Program-made: the position numbers and the translations under genes | Notes under the pieces: model-generated | Told to the model about the DNA's origin: nothing | Seen by the model: the letters and a program-made list of their open reading frames with translations, nothing else | Database searches by the model: none | Part shown: positions 20,031 to 28,768 of the stretch, one piece after another | Position numbering within the stretch: the first letter of the stretch is position 1 | Layout of the letters: each line of letters begins with the position of its first letter | Source: Xylophilus sp. ASV27 | Lineage (GTDB): Bacteria > Pseudomonadota > Gammaproteobacteria > Burkholderiales > Burkholderiaceae_C | DNA length: 48,005 nt | NCBI RefSeq assembly: GCF_016428875.1 | Contig: NZ_JAELTO010000022.1 | Span: 1-48,005, forward strand | Direction of reading: 5' to 3'

Positions 20031-20840
20031 TCATGGGGTGCCTTGGATGCGCGCCGACATCCAGCCGGACGCCTTGAGCACCAGCGGCGCGCCGGCCGCC
20101 GCCTGCGGTGGGTCCTGCGCCGCGTCGGTGGCGGTTGCGCTCGCCGCCGTGGGCAGGTCCAGCCGCGCGGCCTCGCGTGCGATGGCGGCGCGTGTCGCCA
20201 CCGGCAGGCGGCTTTCTTCCATCAACGTCTGGGCCAGCCCGGGCTTGCCTTCTGCCAGCAGCAGGAGGGCGATGTTGCCCAGCACCTTGGGGTTGTCCGG
20301 CTGCAACTGCTGGGCCTGCATCAAGGGCATGCGGGCGGCCTCCAAGCGCCCGGCGCGCAGCTGGGCATAGCCCAGATCGTTCAACAGCAGCGCATCGGTC
20401 GGCGTCTGGCGCCGGGCCGCTTCCAGCAGCTCGGCCGCCTGGGCGAAATCGCCACGCGCCGCCGCTATCAGGCCGCGACCATGGCTGGCCGCGGCCTGTT
20501 GCGGCGTGCCCGCGAGCTGCAGGTAGATCTTCTCGCTCTGCTCGGCTTGGCCGGTCTGGCGCAGTGCGTCCGCACGCAGTCGCTGCGAATCGGGCGAGCG
20601 CCCCCATTGCTGTTCGAGTGCATCGACATGGGCCAGCGATGCGAACCAGAGGCCATTCTGCTGCATGCGGTTGATCAGGGCCAGGTACGTCGTCTGGCTG
20701 TCGCGATACGGCGCGGCGTCCACGGGCGGCGTGTCTTCCGCGATGCGGGGCGGCGCGGCCACGCCGTAGCCGTTGGGCGTGCTGCTGCAGGCGGCCAGAA
20801 CGAATGCCGGGACCAGGACGATGAGCGCGGAATTCTTCAT
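20031..20840 (-). CDS. tadD: TadD, TPR-containing pilus assembly lipoprotein
   Basis: 269 residues from ATG 20840, overlapping the tadC stop (ATGA). The lipoprotein signal ends in LAAC (Cys about 18). Several tetratricopeptide helices are visible (GRGLIAAARGDFAQAAELLE, ALLLNDLGYAQLRAGRLEAA, KVLGNIALLLLAEGKPGLA). TadD-type TPR lipoproteins act as pilotins/assembly factors for the secretin in the outer membrane. The C-terminal 50 residues are Ala-rich and lack a recognisable fold. Confidence 0.9.
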   Translation of the reverse strand: MKNSALIVLVPAFVLAACSSTPNGYGVAAPPRIAEDTPPVDAAPYRDSQTTYLALINRMQQNGLWFASLAHVDALEQQWGRSPDSQRLRADALRQTGQAEQSEKIYLQLAGTPQQAAASHGRGLIAAARGDFAQAAELLEAARRQTPTDALLLNDLGYAQLRAGRLEAARMPLMQAQQLQPDNPKVLGNIALLLLAEGKPGLAQTLMEESRLPVATRAAIAREAARLDLPTAASATATDAAQDPPQAAAGAPLVLKASGWMSARIQGTP

Positions 20841-21805
20841 TTCGCCATGGCTCCCAGCGAACGGACCACGGCCAGGAAGCCGGGGCCCGCGGTGATGATG
20901 ATCAGCGAAGGCAGCAGCGTGAGCACCATCACGCCGGTCATCTTGACCGTGATGCGGCCTATGCGCTCCTTCATGTCCGAGCGCCGGCGCTCGCGCAGCC
21001 GCTCGCCGAATAGGCGCAACGGCTCCTGCACCGCGCCGCCGTGGCGGTCGGACTGCACCATCATGGCCACCAGGCTGGCCAGGTTCTCGTTGTCGTGCAG
21101 GTTGCCGAAGCGGCGCAGCGAGTGTTCGCGCGAGCGGCCCTGCTGGTAGTGGCGGTTGGCAATGGCCAGCTCCGGCGCCAGTACCTTGAGCACGGGTACG
21201 AATTCGTTGGCCACGATCTGCAGGCTCTGGTCCAGGCTCAGGCCCACGCCCTGCAGCAGGCGCAGAAGGTCCACGAACAAGGGCAGTTCCTGCGCGGCGC
21301 GCGCGCGCCGCCGCGCCGCCCGGCGTGCCAGCCACCACTTCGGCAGCATGAAGCCGATGCAGAGCAGTGAGGCGAGGATCAGAGAGCCCATGCTCAGGGA
21401 GGTCATGCCTGGCCAGAAAAGCCAGGTCAGCGCGGGCAGGAGGACGCAGAGAAGCACACGGGTGACCAGCAGCAGCAACTGCGTCCGGGCGGACGGCAGG
21501 CCGCACTGCTCTATCAGCCGACGGTCCTCGTCGGCCACCAGCAGCCGGCCCAGCCGGTGGTCCAGCCAATGCAGGGGCAGGCCCCGCTCCACGTCGGGCT
21601 CCCGGTCGGTCTCGAACGGGCCGACGACGCCCACGTTCCCCGCGGCCGCGGGGCCCGGCGCCTGCAGTCGATCGTCGATGGCATGGGCGATGCGAGCCGA
21701 CGCGCGTCGCCGCTGCACTTCGCCCGCGATGAGATGGCCCGCCAGGAGCATCAGGCCGAGCGCCAGCAGCAATGCGCCGGCCATGATGAGTTGCTGCTCG
21801 TCCAT
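20837..21805 (-). CDS. tadC: TadC inner-membrane platform protein
   Basis: 322 residues from ATG 21805, five bases after the tadB stop. It has an N-terminal membrane helix, a cytoplasmic segment, two central helices, and the GspF-type domain with ELPLFVDLLRLLQGVGLSLDQSL and a C-terminal pair of helices (MTGVMVLTLLPSLIIITAG). TadB and TadC together form the platform on which the TadA ATPase acts. Upstream in-frame residues up to 21907 are inside tadB and are not part of the gene. Confidence 0.93.
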   Translation of the reverse strand: MDEQQLIMAGALLLALGLMLLAGHLIAGEVQRRRASARIAHAIDDRLQAPGPAAAGNVGVVGPFETDREPDVERGLPLHWLDHRLGRLLVADEDRRLIEQCGLPSARTQLLLLVTRVLLCVLLPALTWLFWPGMTSLSMGSLILASLLCIGFMLPKWWLARRAARRRARAAQELPLFVDLLRLLQGVGLSLDQSLQIVANEFVPVLKVLAPELAIANRHYQQGRSREHSLRRFGNLHDNENLASLVAMMVQSDRHGGAVQEPLRLFGERLRERRRSDMKERIGRITVKMTGVMVLTLLPSLIIITAGPGFLAVVRSLGAMAK

Positions 21806-21810
21806 GCCCG

Positions 21811-22770
21811 TCACTCCAGGCGTGCCAGGCGATACAGGAGAAAGCCCCCCAGCATCTGCAGCGCCAGGGCGCCCAGCAGCATGTACTGCCCGGCCGGGTC
21901 GTTCCACATGCGCACGAAGTAGGCGGCGTTGAGCGTCACGATGGCCGACCCGACCAGCAGCGGCAGCAGCCCCAGCACCCAGGCCGACAGACGCGTTTCC
22001 GAGGACAGGGCCAGCAGCTCATGCTCGGCCTGCGCACTGTCGCGCATGAAGTGGGACATGCGCTCGAGCAACTGGTCGGCCCGGCCGCCATAGCGCGTGC
22101 CCAGGCTCAGCACGGAGGCCAGCATGTGCATCTCCTCCAGCCGCATGTGTTTCGCGGTCTGCAGCAGTGCCTGGTCCAGGTCGGCGCCCACCCGGACACG
22201 GCGGTCCACGCTGTCGAGATGCAGCCGCAGTGGCGGCTTGGTGGCCTGGGACGCATACTGGTAGGCCGCATGGATCGAGTTGCCGACGCTCAGCAGATGC
22301 ACCATGCAATCGAGGAAGTCCGGCAGTTGCGCCACGATCTTCTTGCGCATCTTCTGCAGCCGCTGCCATATGACGAAAACGGCCAGTGCCAGGGTGCCCG
22401 GGATGCTGAGCAGCAGGGCCACCGGGCCGCCCGCCGCCGCAGCGCCCGCCCAGACCAGTACCAGCAGGACCGCCGCGATACCGAGCCCCTTGACGGACAC
22501 CACGCCCAGCAGCCACCCGGGCAGGGCGAGGTCGGCCCGGCGGGTCTTGCGCGACGCGGCAGGCGGCTCTTCCGCGCTGGCCGGGTCCGTGGGCGCGCTG
22601 CCGCCCCAGGAACCCCAGGCGGGACTGGCGTCGAGCGCCGCGACGTCGAGCTGGCGTTCCAGGTGCCGTACCACCTCCCGGCGGGACTGCCGGGTCTGCG
22701 CGCCTGCCCACAGCAGCAGGCCGGCGGCCGCGAGCAACAGCGCCAGAGCGGCCATGAAGAGGCTAAGCAT
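21811..22770 (-). CDS. tadB: TadB inner-membrane platform protein
   Basis: 319 residues from ATG 22770, overlapping the tadA stop by eight bases. It opens with a membrane helix (MLSLFMAALALLLAAAGLLLW), then a cytoplasmic linker, two helices around residues 90-135, and the T2SSF domain QLPDFLDCMVHLLSVGNSIHAA. RYGGRADQLLERMSHFM is near the C-terminal helices. Length and order are those of TadB. Confidence 0.93.
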   Translation of the reverse strand: MLSLFMAALALLLAAAGLLLWAGAQTRQSRREVVRHLERQLDVAALDASPAWGSWGGSAPTDPASAEEPPAASRKTRRADLALPGWLLGVVSVKGLGIAAVLLVLVWAGAAAAGGPVALLLSIPGTLALAVFVIWQRLQKMRKKIVAQLPDFLDCMVHLLSVGNSIHAAYQYASQATKPPLRLHLDSVDRRVRVGADLDQALLQTAKHMRLEEMHMLASVLSLGTRYGGRADQLLERMSHFMRDSAQAEHELLALSSETRLSAWVLGLLPLLVGSAIVTLNAAYFVRMWNDPAGQYMLLGALALQMLGGFLLYRLARLE

Positions 22771-24076
22771 GGCGCTCCCCGTTCTGGCGTTGCAGGGCCT
22801 GGCGGAATCGGGTCAGCTTGGGGGAGTGCGGCGCGATGCCCAGGGATACCCAGCGCTCGCGCTCCTCCCCCTGCGGGCCCTGGATTGCCTCGTGGCGGTA
22901 CAGCTCCTGCATGGCCACCATGTTGTCGTTGACGCCCGTGACCTCGGTGATGGAGACGATGCGGCGCTGTCCGTTGGACAGCCGTCCTATCTGGAGGATG
23001 AAGTCCACCGCATTGGCGATCTGCCGGCGCAGGCTGACTTCGCTGCCCTGGTAGCCGGCGAACCCGGCCAGCATTTCCAGGCGGTACAGGCATTCGCGTG
23101 GAGAGCTGGCGTGGATCGTGCCCATCGAGCCGTCGTGGCCGGTGTTCATGGCCTGCATCATCTCGATGACTTCGGCGCCGCGCACTTCGCCCACGACGAT
23201 GCGGTCCGGCCGCATGCGCAGGCTGTTGCGCAGCAGATCGCGGATGGAGATCACGCCGGCGCCGTCGAACCCGCCGGGCCGGCTCTCCAGCCGCACCACG
23301 TGCGGGTGGTTCAGCGAGAGTTCTGCGGTGTCCTCGATGGTGATGACCCGCTCGCTCTCCGGGATGAAGCTGGCCAGCGCATTGAGCAGCGAAGTCTTGC
23401 CCGAACTTGTGCCGCCACTCACCAGGATGTTGCAGCGGGCCTTCACCACCATCTCCAGCAACTGCGCCATGGCCGCGTCCAGGGTGCCGAGCTGCACCAG
23501 TTCGGCCGGGCGCAGCGGATCCTTGCGGAACTTGCGGATCGAGACCGAGGGGCCGCCCAGGACCAGCGGCTCTATCACCACATTGATGCGGCCGCCCTCG
23601 GGCAGGCGCGCGTCCACCATGGGGTTGGATTCGTCGAGACGGCGGCCGATCGGCGCCAGGATGCGGCGCACGATGCGCAGCAGATGCTCGTCGTCCGTGA
23701 AGCGCAAGGTCTCCCGCTGCAGGATGCCGCGCCGCGAGACATAGACATGCTTGTACCCGTTGATCAGGATGTCCTCCACCGCCGGGTCGCGCAGCAGATC
23801 CTCCAGCGGGCCGAAGCCGGCGAGTTCCTTGGTCAGCGCGTCGGCCACCAACTGGGTTTCGCTCTCGTTGATCGGCACGCGCTGCAGACGCACGAAGCTA
23901 TCGAGTTCCAGTGCCACGAACTGGCCCACGGCGGCGCGGGACCAGCGTCCGAACTCGGCCCCCAGCTCCTCTATGCGGGTCAGCAGATGGTCATGCGCCC
24001 TGGCCTTGATGTCCTGGAACTGCTGCGACTCGGCAAACGCCTTGCGGGTGTCAGCGAACTCGATGTCAGGTGTCAT
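22763..24076 (-). CDS. tadA: TadA/CpaF secretion ATPase
   Basis: 437 residues from ATG 24076, overlapping the tadZ stop (ATGA) with AGGAGA upstream. The T2SSE-type ATPase shows Walker A SGGTSSGKTSLLNA, the Asp box ITIEDTAELSL, Walker B region DRIVVGEVRGAE and the His box TGHDGSMGTIHASS. The N-terminal helical part is typical of CpaF. It hydrolyses ATP to drive Flp pilin polymerisation with TadB/TadC. Confidence 0.96.
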   Translation of the reverse strand: MTPDIEFADTRKAFAESQQFQDIKARAHDHLLTRIEELGAEFGRWSRAAVGQFVALELDSFVRLQRVPINESETQLVADALTKELAGFGPLEDLLRDPAVEDILINGYKHVYVSRRGILQRETLRFTDDEHLLRIVRRILAPIGRRLDESNPMVDARLPEGGRINVVIEPLVLGGPSVSIRKFRKDPLRPAELVQLGTLDAAMAQLLEMVVKARCNILVSGGTSSGKTSLLNALASFIPESERVITIEDTAELSLNHPHVVRLESRPGGFDGAGVISIRDLLRNSLRMRPDRIVVGEVRGAEVIEMMQAMNTGHDGSMGTIHASSPRECLYRLEMLAGFAGYQGSEVSLRRQIANAVDFILQIGRLSNGQRRIVSITEVTGVNDNMVAMQELYRHEAIQGPQGEERERWVSLGIAPHSPKLTRFRQALQRQNGERHA

Positions 24077-25344
24077 GGGCGGTCTCTCCTCTGGCCTTTC
24101 CACCGGCCGGCGATCTGGGTCATGAAGGTGGACCAGCCGCGCCCCTGGGCGAGCGATGCGGTATCCGGCAAGGTCGGCAGCAGGCTCCTGGCGAGTCCGA
24201 AGACAGCCTGGGCGTAGGGGTCGGAGCGCCGCGATTCGACCAGCAGTTCACCCCGGCTGTTGGCGTCCAGCAATACCTGCGGGCGCGCCGGCAGCACATG
24301 GAAAGGCCCTATTCCCAGGCGCTGCGCAATGTCCCGCGCGGACAGCACGGCGTCAGGTTCGAAGCGATTGACGATCAGGCTCAGCCGGTCCTGCGGCACG
24401 CCGCTCTCGCGCAGGCGCTCGAGCAGAGCGGCGGTCGAGACGATCGCGCCAAGGCCCTGCTCGCAGACGACCCAGACCTGGTCGGCGTCGCGCGCCACCT
24501 GGGTCACGAAGTCGACCGCGGCGCAGCCGCCGAGGTCGGCGATCCGCAGCGCATAGAACTCGGCGAGCTTGCGCAGCAGCAACTGCACGTCGGCCAGCGA
24601 TATCTCCCGGATCTGCGACAGCTTGGCCGGCAATGGCAGCACCGCAGCGCCCCCGGCATGCTGCGCCAGCGCGGTCTGCAGCAGCGTGCGGTCCAGGCGC
24701 TGCAGGTGCAGCACCCCGTCGACGAGGTGGAAGTCGCTTTGCAAATTGAGGTAGAGCAGCCCGTCGCGTTCGGGCAGGCCAAGGTCTAGCAGGACGGTGC
24801 CGCGCTGTGCGGCGGCCGGATCCGTCCTGCCCTGCTGCAGCTCCTGTGCGGCCACCGCGAGGTGGGTCGCCAGCGTGGTGGTGCCCAGCCCGCCCCGGGC
24901 GCCGACCAGCGCCAGCGTCATGCCGTCGCGCGGCGTGCCCGCCTGCTCGGCGCGCCGCTCGGTGAGCGCGCGCAAGGTGGGCGGCACATCGGCGGCCGGC
25001 GCTGCCATGTCGATGAATTCGAGCACCCCGGCGCGCAATGCCGCCAGCATGCTGGCCGGGTGGGTCGACAGGCCCAGGCCGATCACGGGAATCTGCGGCT
25101 GCTCCCGCCGCAGCAGCTCGAGCGTGGAGAAGAGCTGGTGCGGGTGCTCGGTCAGGAAGTCGATCAGCACTGTCCGAGGGCGCAGCGAAGCGGCGCGCTC
25201 CAGCAACACCAGCGGGTTGGGCGGCACCGGCTCTATTTCGCCATGACCCTCCATCGCGTCACAGAGCCAGCGGATGTGCGTGCCCGCATCCGAGACGAAC
25301 AGGTGCACCGCATTGGCAGGGGCTGGCGGAATCGACATCGGCAT
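24073..25344 (-). CDS. tadZ: TadZ/CpaE localisation ATPase (MinD/ParA-like)
   Basis: 423 residues. Residues 1-130 form an atypical receiver domain (HLFVSDAGTHIRWL, RTVLIDFLTEHP, VIGLGLSTHPASM, GVLEFIDM). The second half is a ParA/MinD-like domain with a deviant Walker A GARGGLGTTTLATHLA, in which the signature Lys is replaced by Arg as usual for TadZ, and the Walker B-like VLLDLGLPERDGLLYL. It begins 17 bases after the secretin stop. TadZ marks the pole or site for the Tad machine. Confidence 0.9.
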   Translation of the reverse strand: MPMSIPPAPANAVHLFVSDAGTHIRWLCDAMEGHGEIEPVPPNPLVLLERAASLRPRTVLIDFLTEHPHQLFSTLELLRREQPQIPVIGLGLSTHPASMLAALRAGVLEFIDMAAPAADVPPTLRALTERRAEQAGTPRDGMTLALVGARGGLGTTTLATHLAVAAQELQQGRTDPAAAQRGTVLLDLGLPERDGLLYLNLQSDFHLVDGVLHLQRLDRTLLQTALAQHAGGAAVLPLPAKLSQIREISLADVQLLLRKLAEFYALRIADLGGCAAVDFVTQVARDADQVWVVCEQGLGAIVSTAALLERLRESGVPQDRLSLIVNRFEPDAVLSARDIAQRLGIGPFHVLPARPQVLLDANSRGELLVESRRSDPYAQAVFGLARSLLPTLPDTASLAQGRGWSTFMTQIAGRWKGQRRDRP

Positions 25345-25361
25345 CTACGCGACTCCCGTGC

Positions 25362-26666
25362 TCAGCGCGAGAAGCCCGGCAGCGCATCCTGCGCCGGGTT
25401 GCCGACGAAATAGGAACTCCAGCCGGGCGCCGCGCGCTGCTCCGCGTGTCCGGGCAGCATGCCTTCCAGCGGGGTGCCGCGTGCCAGCGGCTTGACCAGC
25501 CGCGGGGTGACGATGATCACCAGCTCCGTCTCCTTGCGCCGGAAGTTTTGGCGCTTGAAGAACGCGCCGAGGACCGGCAGGTCGCCCAGCATCGGGACCT
25601 TGTCCACGTTCGAGGTGGTGGTGCGGCTGACCAGCCCGCCGATGGCGAAGCTCTCGCCATCGCCCAGCTCCACGGTGGTGTCGGCGCGGCGCGTGGTGAT
25701 GGCCGGCACGGACACCCCGTTGAGCGTGACGGCATTGGTGTAGTCCAGGTCACTGGCCTCGGGCGCCACCTTGAGCACGATGCGCTCGTCCGACAGCACC
25801 GTCGGCGTCAGGGATAGGCCAATGCCGAAGGGCTTGTAGATGATGCTCACGGTCCCCAGTCCCTGCGGCACCGGCACCGGGATTTCGCCGCCCGCGAGAA
25901 AGCTTGCGCTCTGGCCCGAGAGCGCCACCAGCGTCGGTGCCGCCAGCACCCGCGCCAGTCCGTTGCCCTCAAGCAGGCTCAGATTGACGCCGACTCCGGC
26001 CTTGCCGAAATTCAGCAGCAGGTTGAAAGCCTGCGCAAACGGGGACACTGATGACGCGTTGATCGTCCCGCCGGGGCCCAGGGTGGCGCTGGTCAGCGTG
26101 GTGGGGCTGAACACGCCAAAGTTGAACCCGTGGCTGTTGGGCCCCGTGCCCACGAGGTTCAGGCCGGCCTGCTGCAGGACGGTCTTGCTGAATTCCACCA
26201 CCTGCACATCGACCTGCACCGTGTGGCTGGCCACGTTGATCTGGGTGCGGTCCAGCAGCAGCGCCTTCTCGCCTCGCGCGGCGGTGGCTTCCTGCAGGGC
26301 CTGGTGGTGTTCGGTCATGCCGGACAGTTCGCCGTCCAGCGTGTCGACCCGGCGGCGCACCTCCACGGCATAGAGCCGGGCCGCGGCCGCGCCTTTCTCC
26401 CACACCATCACCGTGGTGCTGCCGGGCGCCTTGCCAGTGACGAACAGCCGCGCGGCGGCCGAATTTCGGTTCTTGCGCGTGATGGCCACGCCCGCCACGG
26501 ACTCATCGGCAATCGCGACCCGTTCCACCCCCGCCTCGAACAACCGCTCCTGCTGAGCGCCCACCAGCAGGGTCAGCGTTTCCCGCGGGACATCTGCAGG
26601 CCAGACCGGACGGGCCAGGCCCAGCAGCAGGCACATCAGCAGGGCAGGAAGGGGGCGCAGGGGCAT
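25362..26666 (-). CDS. rcpA: RcpA/CpaC outer-membrane secretin of the Tad pilus
   Basis: 434 residues from ATG 26666, chosen because GAGG stands at the right distance; upstream in-frame codons belong to another frame of cpaB. The signal peptide (MPLRPLPALLMCLLLGLARPVWPA) precedes an N-terminal BON/pilus-N domain (VERVAIADESVAGVAITRKN) and the secretin domain with VQVDVQVVEFSK, LAAPTLVALSGQSASFLAGGE, VPMLGDLPVLGAFF and ELVIIVTPRLVKP. It is a short secretin, normal for CpaC. Confidence 0.94.
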   Translation of the reverse strand: MPLRPLPALLMCLLLGLARPVWPADVPRETLTLLVGAQQERLFEAGVERVAIADESVAGVAITRKNRNSAAARLFVTGKAPGSTTVMVWEKGAAAARLYAVEVRRRVDTLDGELSGMTEHHQALQEATAARGEKALLLDRTQINVASHTVQVDVQVVEFSKTVLQQAGLNLVGTGPNSHGFNFGVFSPTTLTSATLGPGGTINASSVSPFAQAFNLLLNFGKAGVGVNLSLLEGNGLARVLAAPTLVALSGQSASFLAGGEIPVPVPQGLGTVSIIYKPFGIGLSLTPTVLSDERIVLKVAPEASDLDYTNAVTLNGVSVPAITTRRADTTVELGDGESFAIGGLVSRTTTSNVDKVPMLGDLPVLGAFFKRQNFRRKETELVIIVTPRLVKPLARGTPLEGMLPGHAEQRAAPGWSSYFVGNPAQDALPGFSR

Positions 26667-26697
26667 GGTGATCCTCATTCGACGTTGCAATGGCATT

Positions 26698-27711
26698 TCA
26701 GTAGTGGGCCAATTCCTGCTTGTCGCCGCGTATGAATTCGACGGGCACGCGCTCCGTAGCGGGTGGCGCGCCCGCCGTCGCCCGGCGCGGCGTGGGGCGG
26801 GCGGCCGCATGCACCGGCACTGGCTGCGCCGCAGCCGCAGTCGCCGGGCGCTGTACGCCGCCGTCGACCAGGGCCGCGATGGCAAGGCCGGCCTGCGCCC
26901 GGTCCATGCCCTGCAGCGGCTCCGGCGGCGCTGCGCCCGGCCGCGCTGACACGGGTTGCAGCGCGGTGGGCAGGGCGGCGAACAGCGCGGGGTCCGGAAG
27001 CGATTCGTCCTGGGGGTTGCGCAGCGCCAGCAGCAGCCGGCCGCTGGCTTCTCCGAGCGCCAGGCGGTCCACGTCCTCCACCGGCACGGCCAGCACGGCC
27101 GTGCGCGCCTGGGCCGCGCGCTGCTGTCGCGCCCCTGCGCCCTTGGCATTGGGGTCGGCTTCATCCGGGCCGTCCAGCGAGGCCTCGCCGTAGGCCAGCA
27201 CCCTCTTTTTCGCCAGCAACAGGCGCGCCTGGCTACGGTCGATTTCGCCGTTGTCGCGCTTGAGCACGAAGAACACGTCCACCATGTCGCCCGGCTGCAC
27301 GCGATGGCCGACGGCATTGGCCTCGTCCACCTTGACCGCCACCGCGCGCTCGCCCTGCGCCACCCGCAGCGCCAGACCCGTGGCGAGCTGTGGCACCAGG
27401 ACTGGTGCGCCGGCCCCGAGGTCCAGCACCGGTACCCGGCCCACCGCCGCGGCCATGGCATGGAAGGCGCCCTCGGGGTCCATGGGCAGCGACTCCACGC
27501 GCAGGTCGGCCTCTTCCAGCGGCTTGCCCGCTGGTACGGCGCGGCTCGTGACCACGATCGGCTTGAGCGCCGCGGGTGGCGCCGCGACCGTGCTCGCTGC
27601 GGCTGCCGGTGGGGGCGGCGCGGGGTGCCTGCCCAGGTACCAGGCATAGCCGCCGAGCGCCAAGCCGATCACGATCAGCAGAATGGCGGCGATCTTGGTG
27701 AAGTTGCCCAT
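26698..27711 (-). CDS. cpaB: CpaB/RcpC pilus assembly protein
   Basis: 337 residues with an N-terminal membrane anchor (IAAILLIVIGLALGGYAWYLG) and a SAF domain beginning VVTSRAVPAGKPLEEADLRVE, followed by VAVKVDEANAVGHRVQPGDMVDVFFVL. The C-terminal 90 residues are Ala/Pro-rich and of low complexity. It lies between the small TadE-like gene and the secretin, the usual place. RcpC/CpaB is a periplasmic partner of the secretin. Confidence 0.92.
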   Translation of the reverse strand: MGNFTKIAAILLIVIGLALGGYAWYLGRHPAPPPPAAAASTVAAPPAALKPIVVTSRAVPAGKPLEEADLRVESLPMDPEGAFHAMAAAVGRVPVLDLGAGAPVLVPQLATGLALRVAQGERAVAVKVDEANAVGHRVQPGDMVDVFFVLKRDNGEIDRSQARLLLAKKRVLAYGEASLDGPDEADPNAKGAGARQQRAAQARTAVLAVPVEDVDRLALGEASGRLLLALRNPQDESLPDPALFAALPTALQPVSARPGAAPPEPLQGMDRAQAGLAIAALVDGGVQRPATAAAAQPVPVHAAARPTPRRATAGAPPATERVPVEFIRGDKQELAHY

Positions 27712-27750
27712 ATGGGATGTCCTGCCGCGGTTGCGTGGTTGCGAAGTGGT

Positions 27751-28044
27751 TCAGATGCCGGAGGTGCTGCAGGCCGCCAGCGCGGGCGCAACGGAGCCGA
27801 GCCGCTCCGACGCCATCAACCGATCCGATGGCGCGCGTGCTGCGACCGGGCGCTGCGCCACCGGCTTGCCCCGGGCGCCGGGGTGCTGCTCGGCCAGGGC
27901 GGACCCGGCGCTGACGATGGCATACAGCGCCACGAGGCAGGCTGGCGACAACAGCGCCAGCTCGAGGGCGGTGGTGCCGCTGCGCGGGGCATCATGGTGT
28001 GGCCGGTGAGCGTTAGCCGGCGCTCGCATGCATGTCTTCAACAT
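27751..28044 (-). CDS. Small TadE-like pseudopilin
   Basis: 97 residues from ATG 28044, preceded by a perfect GGAGG five bases away. The alternative ATG at 28086 overlaps the cpaA stop as ATGA and would add 14 residues. SGTTALELALLSPACLVALYAIVSAGSAL is a pseudopilin-like N-terminal motif with the Glu (ALELA) in the TadE position. The remaining tail is short and basic, with one Cys near the end. Function in the tad operon inferred from motif and place. Confidence 0.65.
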   Translation of the reverse strand: MLKTCMRAPANAHRPHHDAPRSGTTALELALLSPACLVALYAIVSAGSALAEQHPGARGKPVAQRPVAARAPSDRLMASERLGSVAPALAACSTSGI

Positions 28045-28082
28045 CGGATCCTCCGGCGAGGCTCGGCACCCCGCGTTTGTCT

Positions 28083-28589
28083 TCATCGCGTCACCATGAC
28101 CGCCATGGCGGCCATGGCCAGGTAGGCTGCATAAGGAATGCAGCGGCGCGGGGCCTGATCGGCGCCCGGCGTATCAGCCGGCCCGCGCTGTCCCTCCAGC
28201 GCACGCTGCAGTAATGGCGGCAGGGGGTGACGCCGTAACGCGACCCACGCCAGCGCATGCAGCGCCGCCAGCAGGCTGGCCAGGCACCAGATCGGCAGCA
28301 AGGGTTGCACACCGAACCAGAGCCCCAGCACGCCTGCGAACTTCACGTCGCCTGCGCCCATCCAGCCCAGCGGGTAGAAGGGCAGCAGGCAAAAGAAGCC
28401 CACCAACATTCCCGCCAGCGCCTGCCAGGGGCCGACGCCCAGCGGCTGATGAACCCCGGGCAGCAGCGCCGCCGCTCCGGCCAGGAGCCCCGCCAGCACC
28501 AGGCGGTTGGGCACGCGCCGCCGGCGCCAGTCGTGGACCCATACGGCCAGCAACAGCAGCAGCAGGCATGCTCGCGCCGCCCACGGCAT
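28083..28589 (-). CDS. tadV: TadV/CpaA prepilin peptidase (A24 family)
   Basis: 168 residues, start overlapping the flp stop (TAATG). Several membrane helices are visible. The two aspartates of A24 peptidases are in HDWRRRRVPN (about residue 19) and GAGDVK (GxGD motif, about 77). The short form without a methylase domain is normal for Tad loci. It cuts the Flp prepilin and TadE-like pseudopilins. Confidence 0.93.
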   Translation of the reverse strand: MPWAARACLLLLLLAVWVHDWRRRRVPNRLVLAGLLAGAAALLPGVHQPLGVGPWQALAGMLVGFFCLLPFYPLGWMGAGDVKFAGVLGLWFGVQPLLPIWCLASLLAALHALAWVALRRHPLPPLLQRALEGQRGPADTPGADQAPRRCIPYAAYLAMAAMAVMVTR

Positions 28590-28768
28590 TACGTTGGCAC
28601 TAGCGTTTTGAGCTTGTCGCCGATGCCTTTGAAAAAGGTGCTGAGGTCCGTGCCAAGCGCCGTCAGCGAGGCGACGAGCGCCACTGCTATCAATCCAGCA
28701 ATAAGCGCATATTCAATGGCGGTTGCGCCTTCTTCGTCGCGGAGTAAGTCGGAGATAAACGTGCTCAT
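28589..28768 (-). CDS. flp: Flp major pilin precursor
   Basis: 59 residues from ATG 28768 with AAAGGAG upstream; earlier in-frame codons are untranslated leader. MSTFISDLLRDEEGATAIEYALIAGLI carries the Flp processing site G/ATAIEYALI with Glu and Tyr at positions 5 and 6 after the cut, then a hydrophobic helix and a short Lys-rich tail. It is the first gene of the operon, and its codons are less GC-biased than the neighbours, as often for abundant pilins. Confidence 0.96.
   Translation of the reverse strand: MSTFISDLLRDEEGATAIEYALIAGLIAVALVASLTALGTDLSTFFKGIGDKLKTLVPT

Noticed and set aside
25362-27647. A 761-codon minus-strand frame as one large secretin fusion
   Set aside because: Its first half is an Arg/Pro-rich shadow of cpaB; the signal peptide and ribosome site place the secretin start at 26666.
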